Source: Emergomyces orientalis
Lineage: Eukaryota > Ascomycota > Eurotiomycetes > Onygenales > Ajellomycetaceae
Length of the DNA: 64,000 nt
Assembly: GCA_002110485.1 (NCBI GenBank)
Contig: MOWL01000045.1
Span: 1,736,001-1,800,000 of the forward strand
Direction of reading: 5' to 3'
Within the stretch, counting starts at the first letter, position 1. The number at the start of each line of letters is the position of its first letter. Below, piece by piece: positions 24,501-36,000 of this stretch. The notes beneath the pieces are model-generated. The model was not told the DNA's origin, did not search any database, and worked only from the letters and a program-made list of their open reading frames with translations. A program made the translations under genes and the position numbers.

Positions 24501-27500
24501 ATGTCATGAAGAGCAACAAGTGCGCTTGCTGCCGCGGCTCTAATACGCATATCGCGCTGGTCTTTAACATCCTTCGCTTCTTCGACGGCCGTTAATGCGC
24601 TTGTTCGTGAATCATTAAGAACCTGAAGGGCAGTCATTCTCTGTGCTGGGGAGAGGCTCCTTTTGAGTTTCTCAAAATCCGGTCCTAGAACTTTCTCGGC
24701 ATCCGAAATTGAAAAGGCGTTGGGACCGGCGTCTTGATCCCCTTGGACAACGACCGCAAGCATGGGAAGGGAGAATTGTGAGACGTGTGCATGGTCCCTA
24801 AAGGCGTTGAGGAGAGAATGGCACTGCGCACGGGCAATATGGAGATAGCTGGCTATGTCACTGTACCACGGCGGTCTCTCATTTTCAATCATAGGATTTA
24901 ACCATTGCGATAGTAGCGAAGCATATCTGGTTTCGGGACCCAGGATTTTTGCGTACTCCACGACGACCATAGCAGCCACCAGTTGCGAAGTCGAGCCGGG
25001 CCATGTCAGGCAGGGTAAAATAGTCTGCCATAGGTTTGAGCGGTCATTGTTATCCCAAGTAGACAAAAATCGGCCCAAAGCAGTTGCAGCGTAGATCTTC
25101 GATCTGATAACCGTTTCCACCCCGACGAGATCAATGTCACCTTGTAACATGTGGCCATCTACGTTGTGAGTGAAACCGGCTGTGGTATCCTTCTTCTCAA
25201 CCTTCCGTTTTCGACCCTTTGCAGGTGGTTCCGGGGCAGCAGTGGTGGGAGATGGTTTTCTCGGAACAACGCCAACAGATGTGTACGGTAATCCAGATGG
25301 TCGAATGAAAAGAGACACATCCATAGGAATCGGGTATCGTGGCACGCCAAACGGGCTCATAGTTAAGGTGATGAGCGGTTGTAGAGATGACAGGAGTTCG
25401 TCATCTGTATTAAACAGACCGCGGTTTTCCAATGCATGGAGCAACTCAACCCAAACTTGGAGCGATAATTTAAGAACGCCTTCGTTCTGTTCCACAAGCA
25501 AATTTTGGAATATTAGTCTCATTGCCTTCCCATCTGCCCATGCGTTTTGTCCTTCGCTATCAAGTTTTAGGAATGTGAGTAGAGCTCGAAGGACTGCAGA
25601 TCGTACACTCGTGATCGTATGCCGTAAAAATGGGAAGAGCCTCGGGACAAGATTGCCAAAAGAGGATTCGGAGTCATGAGCTGCATTTGTTTTCATCGCT
25701 TCAAGGACTTGGGGGAAGGTGCAGAGTTTAGCGAGCAGATCCATAACAGATCCTGTACTGGCACTGAGATCATCTTGGAGATTTGACAGACACTCCCACA
25801 CGATGTTGATCAGCGACTTTAGAGAGCCAGGTCGAAGCCTCACGAAATCTTCTGCGATAGGGACTAATGTGGCGGCGCTGACAGCCCGGACATCGTCGTC
25901 GTAATCTCCCAATCCTTTCATCACGGCAGCAATAACTCCATCGAGGATTTCAGGTTCCTGTAAGAGAATATCATTCCGGACGGCAACCAGGTACTTGAGT
26001 CCGATCATACCGCCATGACATACTTCCCAAATCGGGCTGGAGAGGCCGAGATCATTTTGCATGATCATTCTATACAGGATGCGATAAACAGAAGCCAAAG
26101 ATTTAGTGGGTAAATGTAAGAGAAGAGCAGCCAAACTCTGGCCGACAGTTTCACGAATCGGGGCAACTACATTATCCGAAATGTAGTCACCGAAGCGATC
26201 CAGCAAGAAAACACAAAGCAGTCGGCAGGCTAGGTCATTTAGCCACCGATGATTGAGCATGTCGTTCTGGCGTCTCGATTTACCACGAACTCGTCCGGCT
26301 CCAGCGCCTTGGACTCGAATGACTTCCCGAAGACCCATGGCCGCACCATGGCGAATTTCCCAGCTGGGATCAAACAGATCAACCATCAGAAATTCACACA
26401 TGCGTTCATAAGGCCATTCCAAACCTTCCTCTTCGGCATCAGTCTGAATTGCTGGTTTTTCGGGTAGCACGGGTTCTTTGAATTCAGATACGATTTTACT
26501 GTCATCGTCGGGTTCAGTTCTCTCCAATGAAAAATAATCCTTGTTTTTATCACCGTTGCTCTCATCGCCGTTTTCCTCCTTTTTAATGGCATGCGGCGTG
26601 GAAACAGTAACAGGTGTTGACACCGCGTCACAATTCTTCCGGACAGCCAGATCGACGACTCGAATCTTATTAGCTCCCATTTTGGCATTTTGCTTATTCT
26701 TTCTCTTCAGCTGGTTTAGTTGCCGTTTGCTGAGCCCTTGGTCGTCGCCATTTGTAGGAGTGGCTTGCAAAGGGTCATGCGGAGAAGCCATCGAATAAGA
26801 CGGATCACTTTGTGTGCTGTTTTTGCGTGAAAGAGAGGGGATTGCGATCTCGAGCTTAGGGCCTGAGATCTTGTGCTGTGAGTTGGTAGCGAAATCAGCC
26901 TCATTGACCAAATCTTCTTCCATATACTCCCCCCCAAGACCTAGGCGCGAGGACAGTGTCTTTTTCTGATGCTGCAGCCTTGAGGCCGCATCCAACCCAG
27001 CTAAGGAATATTCGTATTCTTTCCCGGCGCTACCCAGGAGCTTGTGTCCAAACTTCAGGATTGAGCTGATATCAAGAGCCTCTATGTCGAGAAGGTCCTC
27101 GGAAACAGCGTTCTCTGCTACTTCCTTATCCTCTTCTTTTTTGACAGTTGGAGAGACATCGTCATCATCATCATCATCATCATCATCATCAACGTCTTCT
27201 ACGGACTTGGGGGCTTCATCAGCATTGGGATCAAAACGCTCAGCGTACCCAACAATACCGCCTATTGCCTTGGCAGCTGCAGTCCTAGTGTCCCATGACC
27301 TAGACCGCAGATATGGCAAGATTCGACCTAAGAGATTGAACAGTTCATCTGGATGTTGTTTCTGGACATCTGCAAGCTGTTGAGCCGCGGTGTTTCTGAT
27401 CAACGGCGTACTTCCTGTTTCCAGGAGACTGTAATAGGCACGTGATTGGTCAGTTTTCAGTGGGGGGGAATTGACAAAAAAAGGAATAGCAGAAAATATG

Positions 27501-27611
27501 AATACTCACGTGACAAGTCGATCGAGCCTAGTCCGAAATTAGATTAGCGTGAATACATTTTCTCAGTTATCACCGCCTTTGATTGGTGGAGTTAACGTAC
27601 CTGGAAGTCAT
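21574..27611 (-). CDS. mot1: MOT1/BTAF1, Snf2-family TBP-removing ATPase
   Basis: Four exons on the minus strand: 27611-27601 (11 nt), 27527-27510 (18 nt), 27428-21987 and 21877-21574, giving 1924 residues. The micro-exons restore the expected start MTSRLDRLVTLLETGSTPL. HEAT repeats fill roughly the first 1250 residues, with an acidic Asp run near residue 75. The Snf2 ATPase follows, with Walker A in DDMGLGKT near residue 1360 and the Mot1-type DEGH box near 1468, then helicase motifs through GGLGLNLTGADTVIFVEHDW. The last exon gives the conserved C-terminus (NLQRFKIDVASTVVNQQNAG). Mot1 uses ATP to strip TATA-binding protein from DNA in the nucleus, repressing and activating many Pol II genes; this is established for yeast Mot1 and human BTAF1. 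Length is normal for the family. Confidence 0.97.
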
Positions 27612-29656
27612 GGCGATTCACGGGACCTGCAGGCAATTAAATCAAAAAAAAAAAAAAAAAAAACCAAGTTTAAAGGGTAAATAACGTGATGGGGCGAAGA
27701 CAATTAAGTTCCCAGTCAAATTAAAATGAGGGAAACGCAAGCTTTGGCAATTGTGGCTGTAATAGTTGCAGTCGGGGGCAACCCATCAAAATACCCATCA
27801 TAACACGATAGCAAAATATTAATATTATTTATTAATATAGTGATGCCTCTATGGAGACCTGGAGCAGTTGTATTTCTATCTGGGGAAATAAAATGAATAA
27901 TAAAATAACAGCATGCATCGGAGTGAAGATGGAGCAAGCTGTAGTAAAAAAAAAGGAAGAAAAAAAGCCTGGGCGAGTTTGGCTGGGCTGTGCTGTCTGG
28001 TGGTGTGGACCGGGTTAATGGTTTTCTTGGTGCTTGGGTGCTTGGGTGCTTGGGTGCTGGATCAGAGAAAATTGTCGAGGTCGCGCAGGATGTTTATATC
28101 ATTGGGACAGCCCTCTGGCCAACGCGCCTACCCATGTTTGCGCCTCGCTAAGCTACCTGCTTGCGGACTAGCGTTGGGTAATCCCTGGCGAGGCTTGGAG
28201 TAGCGCTGCACGTGATGTTGCCCCCTACATCCAATCTGGACACATTGCTGATCTTGAGGTCCATGGATCATCAGCCAGGAGTCCAGGACACACAGCGAGG
28301 ACTGGGCCAAGCCCAAGCTCGCAGTAGCCAAGCCAGTTCAGCCAGGCCCAGGGTAAATTCACCCAACCTACTCAACCATTATTCATTATTCAAAGAATGT
28401 GTTTGGGCAAGCATATCAGTCGAGCACATTCAGAATGATAGCCCTATCCGATGTGTGTGTGCAGAGAGCCTTGAAGTTGTGAAATCGCGATGGGCCTTTC
28501 GGGCACCTGTTTAAGTTACCCAGAGCCCAGGGTCCAGTTGTCTACTTACGCAGCGTACGGAGTACACTAAAACGATTATCCGGGTGCTCAGGCCCTCTTT
28601 CTATAATTATAGAGGTGGTTTGGCAAGTTGTAGCTAGGTGTTCTGACTCTATAATGGCTACCACTATCCGGGCTGTTGACAAAAGTGTCTATCCAGAAGT
28701 CCCCTTTTCTACTTGCCCATATCTGGCCATTTTTTTTTATTTTTACAGGGTACAAACTCGGCGCAGTAGATTGCCTTGGCTGCGCCGATATTGCCTGTTT
28801 TTACATAGTAGCATTGAGGGATGCTCTTGGAATTTGGGGTCCCATATCTCGTTCTTGCACTAGCGAGGAACTTTGTGGCAGAACCCTAGCTACATCAAAC
28901 ACAGCATCTGAAGAATTTCAACGATATGAATATGCGACCCATCGCTTGTCTCATTCTATCAATACTACTAATTTTGAAATTTCTAGCGTTTCATTCGTCA
29001 ATATTACTCAATACTTTCATGCCTTACCCCCTTAAACGAACCCAAAAACGGAAGAACCAGGAATCTCGAGCAAGTTTACGTCGTACAAATATCGATTCTT
29101 CTGGAAAGTCCAAAAATCCCATGACTGCTTTCTATTTCAAATATCCCTGAGTATATGATTTTACCAGCCACTGGCTTTGCTAAACGAAGGAGCAAGGAGA
29201 AATAGTTATTTTTTCCACCCGCCATTTAACCCAATCGGAGGCTTCCGGAAGTGTTAGAGCAGCGTGAATTTGAGAGAATGCTTCCATTTCTCACGGGATA
29301 ACATAAGTGCCAAAAAGAAAAATAGATAAATAAATCTAGGCGACCCAGGGAAATAATCAGCGGCACATCAAACAAATGCGTCCAAAAGAACATCGGGGTA
29401 ATTTCAACGTGGAATAGAATGAGAATCTGCAAATAGACGAACGAAACATTGCTGTATCTCATTCTTTTCAAGTTTGGAGTAGGAAATATATATCGCATTT
29501 TGCATTGCTATACACTCGTCCCTCCGCCCCAGCTCGCCTTATATAAAATCCGGGGGATACAGGTAAGGAAAGGAAGTCCGCAAAATGGAATTAAAAAAAG
29601 TGCCAAACCCCTTCCATATAAAAACAGAAAAAATATCTCATGTACGACAGAAGGGA
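27612..29656. other. Intergenic: mot1 promoter to the NDUFS5 3' end
   Basis: About 2 kb. Next to mot1 there is an A20 run (27644-27663). An 8-bp tandem repeat lies at 28031-28060. Chance ORFs occur near 28615-29040 with no known motif. No RNA gene seen. Confidence 0.5.
28031..28060. repeat. 8-bp tandem repeat, TGCTTGGG x3.7
   Basis: Three exact copies of TGCTTGGG followed by a partial copy (TGCTGG), in the mot1 upstream region. Confidence 0.9.
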
Positions 29657-30216
29657 TCATCGAGCTGCCAGTATTGCCTTCGACTCCTCATCTTTGCCCA
29701 GTAATCCTAATGATCTAATCTGTTCCGCCTTTGGCGCATTCTCTCTGGGATGTGATGCCTCCGCCTTTCGGTATGCCCTTTGCATCGCCCGCATTCGCGC
29801 AGCCTAGAGATTTTATTTTTCGTTCAGCCCCAAGAATCATTTTCCGTCGTTGCCAACATGGTTTCAATCCCCGTAGATCGGTGATACATATAATGATACC
29901 AGTTCCCGGGAAACCTTACCTCTTTTCTATGATGCAAACACTCGTGGTAATCCTCCAGTGCTGGGATACACTTCTTCTTCCCTGTATCGCCTTCGCTCGC
30001 ATTAATCACGTAGCAACCGAGGAGTTCTTGCCAGAAAGGAAAGCAGCGGGACGGGCCTAAATAGATGGCGGGGAAGAGGCGTGGGCATTAGTCAAGGAGT
30101 TGGAAATTGGAGCAACTGGTGTGACGGAAATTGCGGGTGAAAGCAACTGATTGAACGCTATCAAAAGAAAAAAGGAAAGGGTACATACCGCCATTGAGGC
30201 CATAGCCTGATGCCAT
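29657..30216 (-). CDS. NDUFS5: NADH dehydrogenase (complex I) subunit NDUFS5, twin CX9C
   Basis: Three short exons on the minus strand: 30216-30189, 30056-29920 and 29803-29657 (introns 132 and 116 nt, GTATGT/TAG and GTAAGG/TAG). They join in phase to 103 residues. The protein starts MASGYGLNGGPSRC and has two CX9C pairs, C-FPFWQELLG-C and C-IPALEDYHE-C, the twin CX9C (CHCH) signature, followed by a basic helical tail with RAYRKAEASHPRENAPK. This is the supernumerary complex I subunit NDUFS5, which sits on the intermembrane-space face and is normally imported through the Mia40 disulfide relay (family knowledge). No single exon makes an obvious ORF, so the gene is easy to miss. It diverges from sec39 with only 303 nt between start codons. 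Confidence 0.93.
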
Positions 30217-30519
30217 TGTGAAGTACCAATCGAACCTTCAATCGCGGGGCAAGGAGATAGCCGATTGCTTGCTCTAGGGGAGGCGATAAGTTGGAGTTGG
30301 AGTTGGAGGTTCTGTCTTGGGGGGGAGTTTGTCGTTTGTTGCAAGCACGACGCCCGATTGGCCCAAGCTTTGACCAAGTGCCTCAACCACGCAATTCCAA
30401 GAACCAGACACTCCATATATCTATCTACACATTCTCTACCCAAGGAAGCCAACGTAAAGTTTGCACTCAACTATCACACCTCTTGAAATGCTCATATTCG
30501 CCATGAGAAGAGTACCACC
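30217..30519. promoter_or_regulatory. Shared bidirectional promoter of NDUFS5 and sec39
   Basis: 303 nt separate the two start codons, which face away from each other, so both 5' UTRs and core promoters must fit here. GGAGTTGGAGTTGGAGTT tandem units lie at about 30291-30308. No textbook TATA box stands out. Confidence 0.6.
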
Positions 30520-33513
30520 ATGAAAACTCTTGCAGAATTATCCGATGCCCACCTTATCCTCCTTGCCGTTCAACTCTGTATAAACGGTGATGTGTCCGCA
30601 TTGCCACGTTTACAGTCCCTTTTCCATGGCACTCCCAGCGCGGATATATTTTTCCGAATCATATTGACCTTTCTGCCTGAAAGCACGGAGCCGTCCCGAT
30701 ATATCTCTGTTCTTGAGAACCTAGCCAACGGATCTGTACCCGAGCCAGCGGAAGGAAATGACGATATTGATATAGCTTCAGTGGGGGGTTTGTCGACATC
30801 TGCAGCGAGGAAGGAGGTCCAACGACTCCATCTCCTACCACTTCGATATCCTGGGAATACAGAAGATGAACCAGGTAGCCCGTTGGTTCAATTTCTCATC
30901 CATCGAGCACACAGAATAGACAGTGAATCGGGATTACAACCGTTCATTATCGACCTACTACAGCCATTCTTTCATACTTCGGAATACCTGCAAACATGGG
31001 TGATATCGACCGCGCTACCTCTACTTCGATTCAATTATGATTATCATTGCGACAGTGATGTTGCTTTGTCCTTGGAGATAATACAGTCACTGGATTCAGG
31101 AAGCGCGGTCAATATTCTGTTGTCAAAAACTGATCGACGGGATAGGGGTGGGGATGTAGGCAGAGATTTGAGCGGACTAGTTGGCCCATGGATGTACGGC
31201 CATGCGAGGTCGAAAAGGCGGAAACTCAATCAACTTGAACATTCGGGGTCGATTTCTATATTTGATAACCGAAATCCTTCGAGTGCGCCGAGGAGCAGCG
31301 GATGGCAATATGTTAATGAGTGGCTCCTGTCGACGAGTATGCGGGATTTCCCCTTGGCCGTTGAAGCCGTGGAACAGTGGTCAGGTCCGGGGGATATAGA
31401 TTTGGGCGAATATGATAAACCTGAAGGGCTCGCGCTACCTGATGATGAAAACCAGCTTGCTCTGAACTATGGCCAAGCTGCGCTTGCTGCCATTTATGCC
31501 ACTACAGAAGCGACGCCAGATGCTCTTGATGGATCCTGCAGGATTTTATCTAGAATTGCGTCTCTGCTTGAGATTCCCGGTCATTCTATTTTACGCTTAT
31601 TTGAAACCGAACTCGAACCTCTCAATCTCGACCTTACTGCCCTTTCGGATATCTCCCGGGCCGCCATCCTCCAAAATGCTCTGCTAGAGCCTTCCAATCC
31701 TCTCACATTTCCCACTACTCACTCCATCTCGTTTACTGACGCCATTCTTGTTTCTGTTCGTACTTTAAACAGCTTTGGTCATGCAATTTCATGCCGGAGC
31801 GGTGCGGATATTTGTCTGCTTGCTAGTGATGATATGCAGCTCTCAGAGTTACGCAGTGTTTTCGAAACACTGCAGCGAGACCATAAAACCGGACGTGACT
31901 GGAGGAAAATCAGACTGCAGCTCCTTTGGTTGAGAAATTGGGGGTATTCTGATCAGTCCAAGGAGCATGAAGCGAAGTCCTACCCTGGCCATGGGCTATT
32001 CTGGCGAGTTCCCTTGGTTCTGCTCGAAGGGGATATTTTGAAAGCTATGTTAAATGCAAGACGTAAGTGTTCGTCGCCTCCTAAGTTCGGGTGTCAGCCG
32101 TCTAACATGTCCCAGAATATTCCCTTGCGGTTGAGATCTACGCCAAATCCCCAACCTCGTCCCCCCTCCCACGGGCGCAGGTTGAGACTGCAGTAACAGA
32201 GTCAATATTCGCATCCTACGACAATGCCACCAACGGAAACAAAACGAGGGGCGGGATAAAGCGAGCTTCAGAAATGTATGTCTATTTCTCCTTGGCGCCA
32301 CTAGACAGTATATTAACTTTATGATAGGATCGAGTCATTCGGTCCCTACTTCCCACATTCTGAATCATTTCACCAAATCAAAGCCTTGATATCCGCTACA
32401 CATTCATTATCATTCTATTCTCTCACGTTGCAACATGGCGTCCCATTCCAGCCTGTTAGCATCCGTGTGCATCATGATCCCCTTTCGTTGATCGGCAAGG
32501 TCCTCGAACAAAACCCCAAAGCATACACAGAACTCGATAACCTACTTGCAATTGGTCGACATCTAGTTACCGCAGGCTTCCCAGCGCACCCTAGAGAAGA
32601 TGACGATCCCATGCAGAAAGAAGCAACTCCATCGCGCGAAGACGAATTGTTAGCTTCAGATCACCGAATCATATCACTTTCCATCTCCGCAGCCCTAGAA
32701 TCCAATGATTTCGACACTGCATATTCCTACGTTCTCACGCGCCTGACTCCACCGCCCATTACATCAAATGTTACGATAGCCAAAGGCGATGATGTTTCAT
32801 GGCGTGCTGCGTACAATGCCGGTCGACATCGCTCAAACATCGCCGAGCCAACCAATAAACCACTCCAATCCCAAATCCGCCGCCTTTCCCAACGCATGGA
32901 ACTTCTCTCTCTAGCACTAATACTCGCACCCTCCCCCGAGAACCTTCCCGAAATCCTTGCCGTATGGCGCCGCTGTGATGAAGAAATGACTTCTCTCCGC
33001 GCGCGAGAATCGGCAGAGGCTGAAAACTGGGACGCACGCGGCGATAACATGACCTCCAGCTCGAAATTACCAGGCGGCTTCGGCCCGCCCGACGCTGAAC
33101 TTGATGCTCTAGAAACAGAGCGAGCTAAGCGGTCGCGTACGGGCCACGCCAAACGCACATCCCGTTTGGCAAGCGGGTATGAAGAGGCACCCATGGGATT
33201 ATTTGAAGTGGCGCGTGGCGCGGCTCAGGCGATTAGCAAGACCGCGTTTCCACTTCGTGGCTCTGAGTCTGCTATGGCGGCCGCTGCTTCTGCTGGTCGT
33301 GCTTCAAGCGATTCGAGACGCATTAGTATGGATACCATTGGTACGGAAGAAGGGAGTAGTGGTGAGGGAGGTGCAGGTGGACGGGTTAGGAAGAGGGATG
33401 TTGTTAGTAATATGGTGACGGGAGGGTTGGCGAGTGGGCTTGGGTGGGTGCTGGGTGCTCAACCAGTCAATAACAATAATAATGCCAACGCTAATGCTAA
33501 TGTGGATGAGTAA
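30520..33513 (+). CDS. sec39: Sec39 domain protein, Dsl1 ER tethering complex subunit
   Basis: Three exons: 30520-32062, 32116-32275 and 32328-33513, giving 962 residues; introns of 53 and 52 nt start GTAAGT and GTATGT. The N-terminus LSDAHLILLAVQLCINGDVSALPRL and the FLPES element (about residue 50) match the Sec39/NBAS alpha-helical domain. The second exon encodes QYSLAVEIYAKSP... and AVTESIFASYDNAT, typical of the middle of the family. The third exon contains a long helical stretch and ends in a low-complexity Gly/Asn tail (VNNNNNANANANVDE). Sec39 is a helical subunit of the Dsl1 complex that tethers Golgi-derived COPI vesicles to the ER, with Dsl1 and Tip20 in yeast; here that role is inferred from homology. 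The start is the first ATG in a good context. It shares its promoter with NDUFS5. Confidence 0.9.
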
Positions 33514-34639
33514 TGATGATGTTTTATGTTGACTGCACAGTTTATGCGTTATTTTTATTTTTAATCGAACTATTGGTTACATATATGTTACTTTAGCTAT
33601 GCGTGTGGGCGCTTGGAGGGGGGGAGGCGGGGAGTATCTCTTCCTTGGTTTATCTCTTTTCGCCTCACTCCTTCCTGTCTGATATTGTTACTCTCTGTCC
33701 CTGCACCTGTTCTTCATGTCATCTATATATTTCCTCTATTCCATCCGTTTACCTGGGTACAAATGTATATGAAAACGGGCGGAGGGGCTATCTAGTTTGG
33801 GGTCCAAGGAAATTTACCTTCAAACAAGAAAAATCTGTGCTCATCCTGTTGGTTTCCCTCCCTATTCTAGGAGCAGTGCCGCCCTAAAGTCGCGTAACCT
33901 GGGTGAGAGATGGTTGTGGATCGTTCGCTTGCGGGCGTTGTGCGACAGACTCCCGCCCCGGTGTGAGCAGACTAGTTGGAGATTCCCTCAACGTCGCTGT
34001 TCGTTTGCTCTGATTTGAGTGTGCCAAGAAAGAGATCGAAGAGTGCAATCCAGGGTATTCCCGTTATTGGTTTATTACTACAACGAACAGTGAATTGTGA
34101 TCCCTACCATGAGAAAAGCGTTTCCCACTGTATAACATTTTAGTTTATCCGCAACCGAGTGGTTGGGCCGTGTATGTACACCACTTGCAACCCCCTTCGA
34201 GCTTCCGTTTGTGTTGCCTATACCGCAACTCTATGACAATCCCTACAACCAACAAAAATGGCTAGATTGTTATGGGGCAACTTTAAACCAAATATGGCTT
34301 TCTTTCATTGCGTGACGAGGCTATTGGGAGCGACGTTGCTTTGAGATTCCATTGACCTATGATAAAGGAATCCCGCAGGGCAAAAGATACTGGCACCTTC
34401 AAAAGACAGAACTAAGTAGAGGATTTCAACCAGCAGAATTCAAAAATACACAAAAAGTTACATAGGTATGCCACGTATATGATAACCGAATCACAGAATA
34501 TTCCTGAGGACAGCAAATTCTCCAACCCACAAATCCCCTAACGGACGGGAATAACAGAGCTAAACGCTAAGATGAAAATCTCCCGAGAGAGGGGTTGGGG
34601 AGGTACAGTAAATCTGTTTCAGCTTCGATCAAATCTGCG
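33514..34639. other. Convergent intergenic region
   Basis: About 1.1 kb between sec39 and the protease, which are convergent, so both 3' UTRs lie here. Nothing else is recognised. Confidence 0.6.
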
Positions 34640-36000
34640 CTACTTCATTCCAACCTGCCGGGCCAGTCCTATTCGGGGCGTATCGGGTTCAAAAACAACA
34701 TATTGGCTTCCTAGAAAAACGGCCCCAAAGTTCGAGTAACGACCTTTCGATGGCATAATAGCCCCGGCACATCTTGTTGTTCTAGGAATTTCCATGATAC
34801 TAAGATATTCAGCAGGCACGATAGCTTTATATCCATTTACAAACAAGGCAAAGTCAGGATTGCGACCGCACGGGAATGTGTACCATTCCAGTTCTTTGTC
34901 GTACTCAGCATCAGGAATTTTTGAGTAGTATCCATTGACAACAGACGGAGGCAGGCGAAGCAAAGGTTGTCCTGTGTCTGAATTCCGTGTTAACTTTGCA
35001 AGTGCTAAACGAGAAGCGTATAGGGAAATCAAAATGTTACATCTGTCCACAAGAACGAAGGCTAATAAACGCATCAACTTACCAACAACCCCCTCAAGTT
35101 TAATCTTGGTTTGAACACCATCAACTTCATAGCCATCGAAGGTGACATGCCAGTCCCCCGTAAAGTTGTCCACATGCATATAGGTAATATCGCCTACATA
35201 TTTCTGCCTATCGATAAACCCGAAGTCATATGTCCCTGGCTTGCGCCACTTTAGCGCTGCAGCAAATATTGGTTTATCCAGCTGTTGCTTAATATTGTCA
35301 AAAAGGACTGGCATTATGTTCGGCTTCACTAATTTATATATCGGTAAATAAATTTATCAGGATGATGTGAAGCAAAGCATACTTACTAGTATTGATAGAA
35401 CTGAAGCCAAGGCCAAGGATTCCATCAAACCTTTCATCCGTGAACTTCTCACTCACAGACTGCGCGGCCCCAATAGCCTGAGAAGTAACTTTCAATGATC
35501 CAAAGGTAACCGTATCCGTGTACACATTGCCTTTGGCTTCGGTGCCATCTTCATATTCAATATCCCACGAATAGCCCTCGAGTTTCTTAGCGGATGAGCT
35601 AGGAGAATAAAGCGTATGGTGTCCTGCTTGCGTTTTCGAAAGCTGGTTCGAGAAAACCCAACTAAGCGGTTCAAAGCAATCATAGTGAGTTATGTTTTTC
35701 TTTCTTCACGTCGACAGTCAGTTAAGATGCAGCAGTAACTCACAAATCAGTTGAACCCGTATCAAGAAGCAAGTTAAATGTTTGAGTTCCAATAGATACA
35801 GAGCACAAATGTAGGTGGTGGTGTGTATCTGACTCTGATAAAATCGTCATCTTCTCTCCTCTTGCCACCAAGGATATGTTTCTTTGCACTTGGTATGTTT
35901 CAACTGAGAACCTGCCAGCTGTAAGCTGCTCTGTAGGAGCGGCTGTAATGATGGCGGAGAATATAACAAAAATTACTGCAACAAGCATATGGATCTCCAT
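34640..36000 (-). CDS. Secreted pepsin-type aspartic protease (A1) with altered second active-site motif
   Basis: Four exons on the minus strand: 36000-35744, 35661-35387, 35328-35083 and 34977-34640, giving 371 residues. A signal peptide (about residues 1-21, hydrophobic VAVIFVIFSAIITAA) precedes a short propeptide. The first catalytic motif is DTGSTDFW (Asp80), and the flap/substrate region WDIEYEDGTEAKG and the FDGILGLGF element are present. The second motif reads VVDTGQPLLRLP (Asp260), where pepsins have DTGT/S; the Thr/Ser to Gln change may lower or alter activity. The last intron has two usable acceptors, at 34978 and 35005. I chose the one at 34978 because it gives the usual VVDTG spacing; the other adds nine residues. 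Such enzymes act outside the cell or in the vacuole. No GPI signal is seen. Confidence 0.85.

Noticed and set aside
30057..30470. A 137-codon minus-strand frame with a hydrophobic segment
   Set aside because: It crosses the first exon and first intron of NDUFS5 in another reading; the spliced NDUFS5 model explains the region better.
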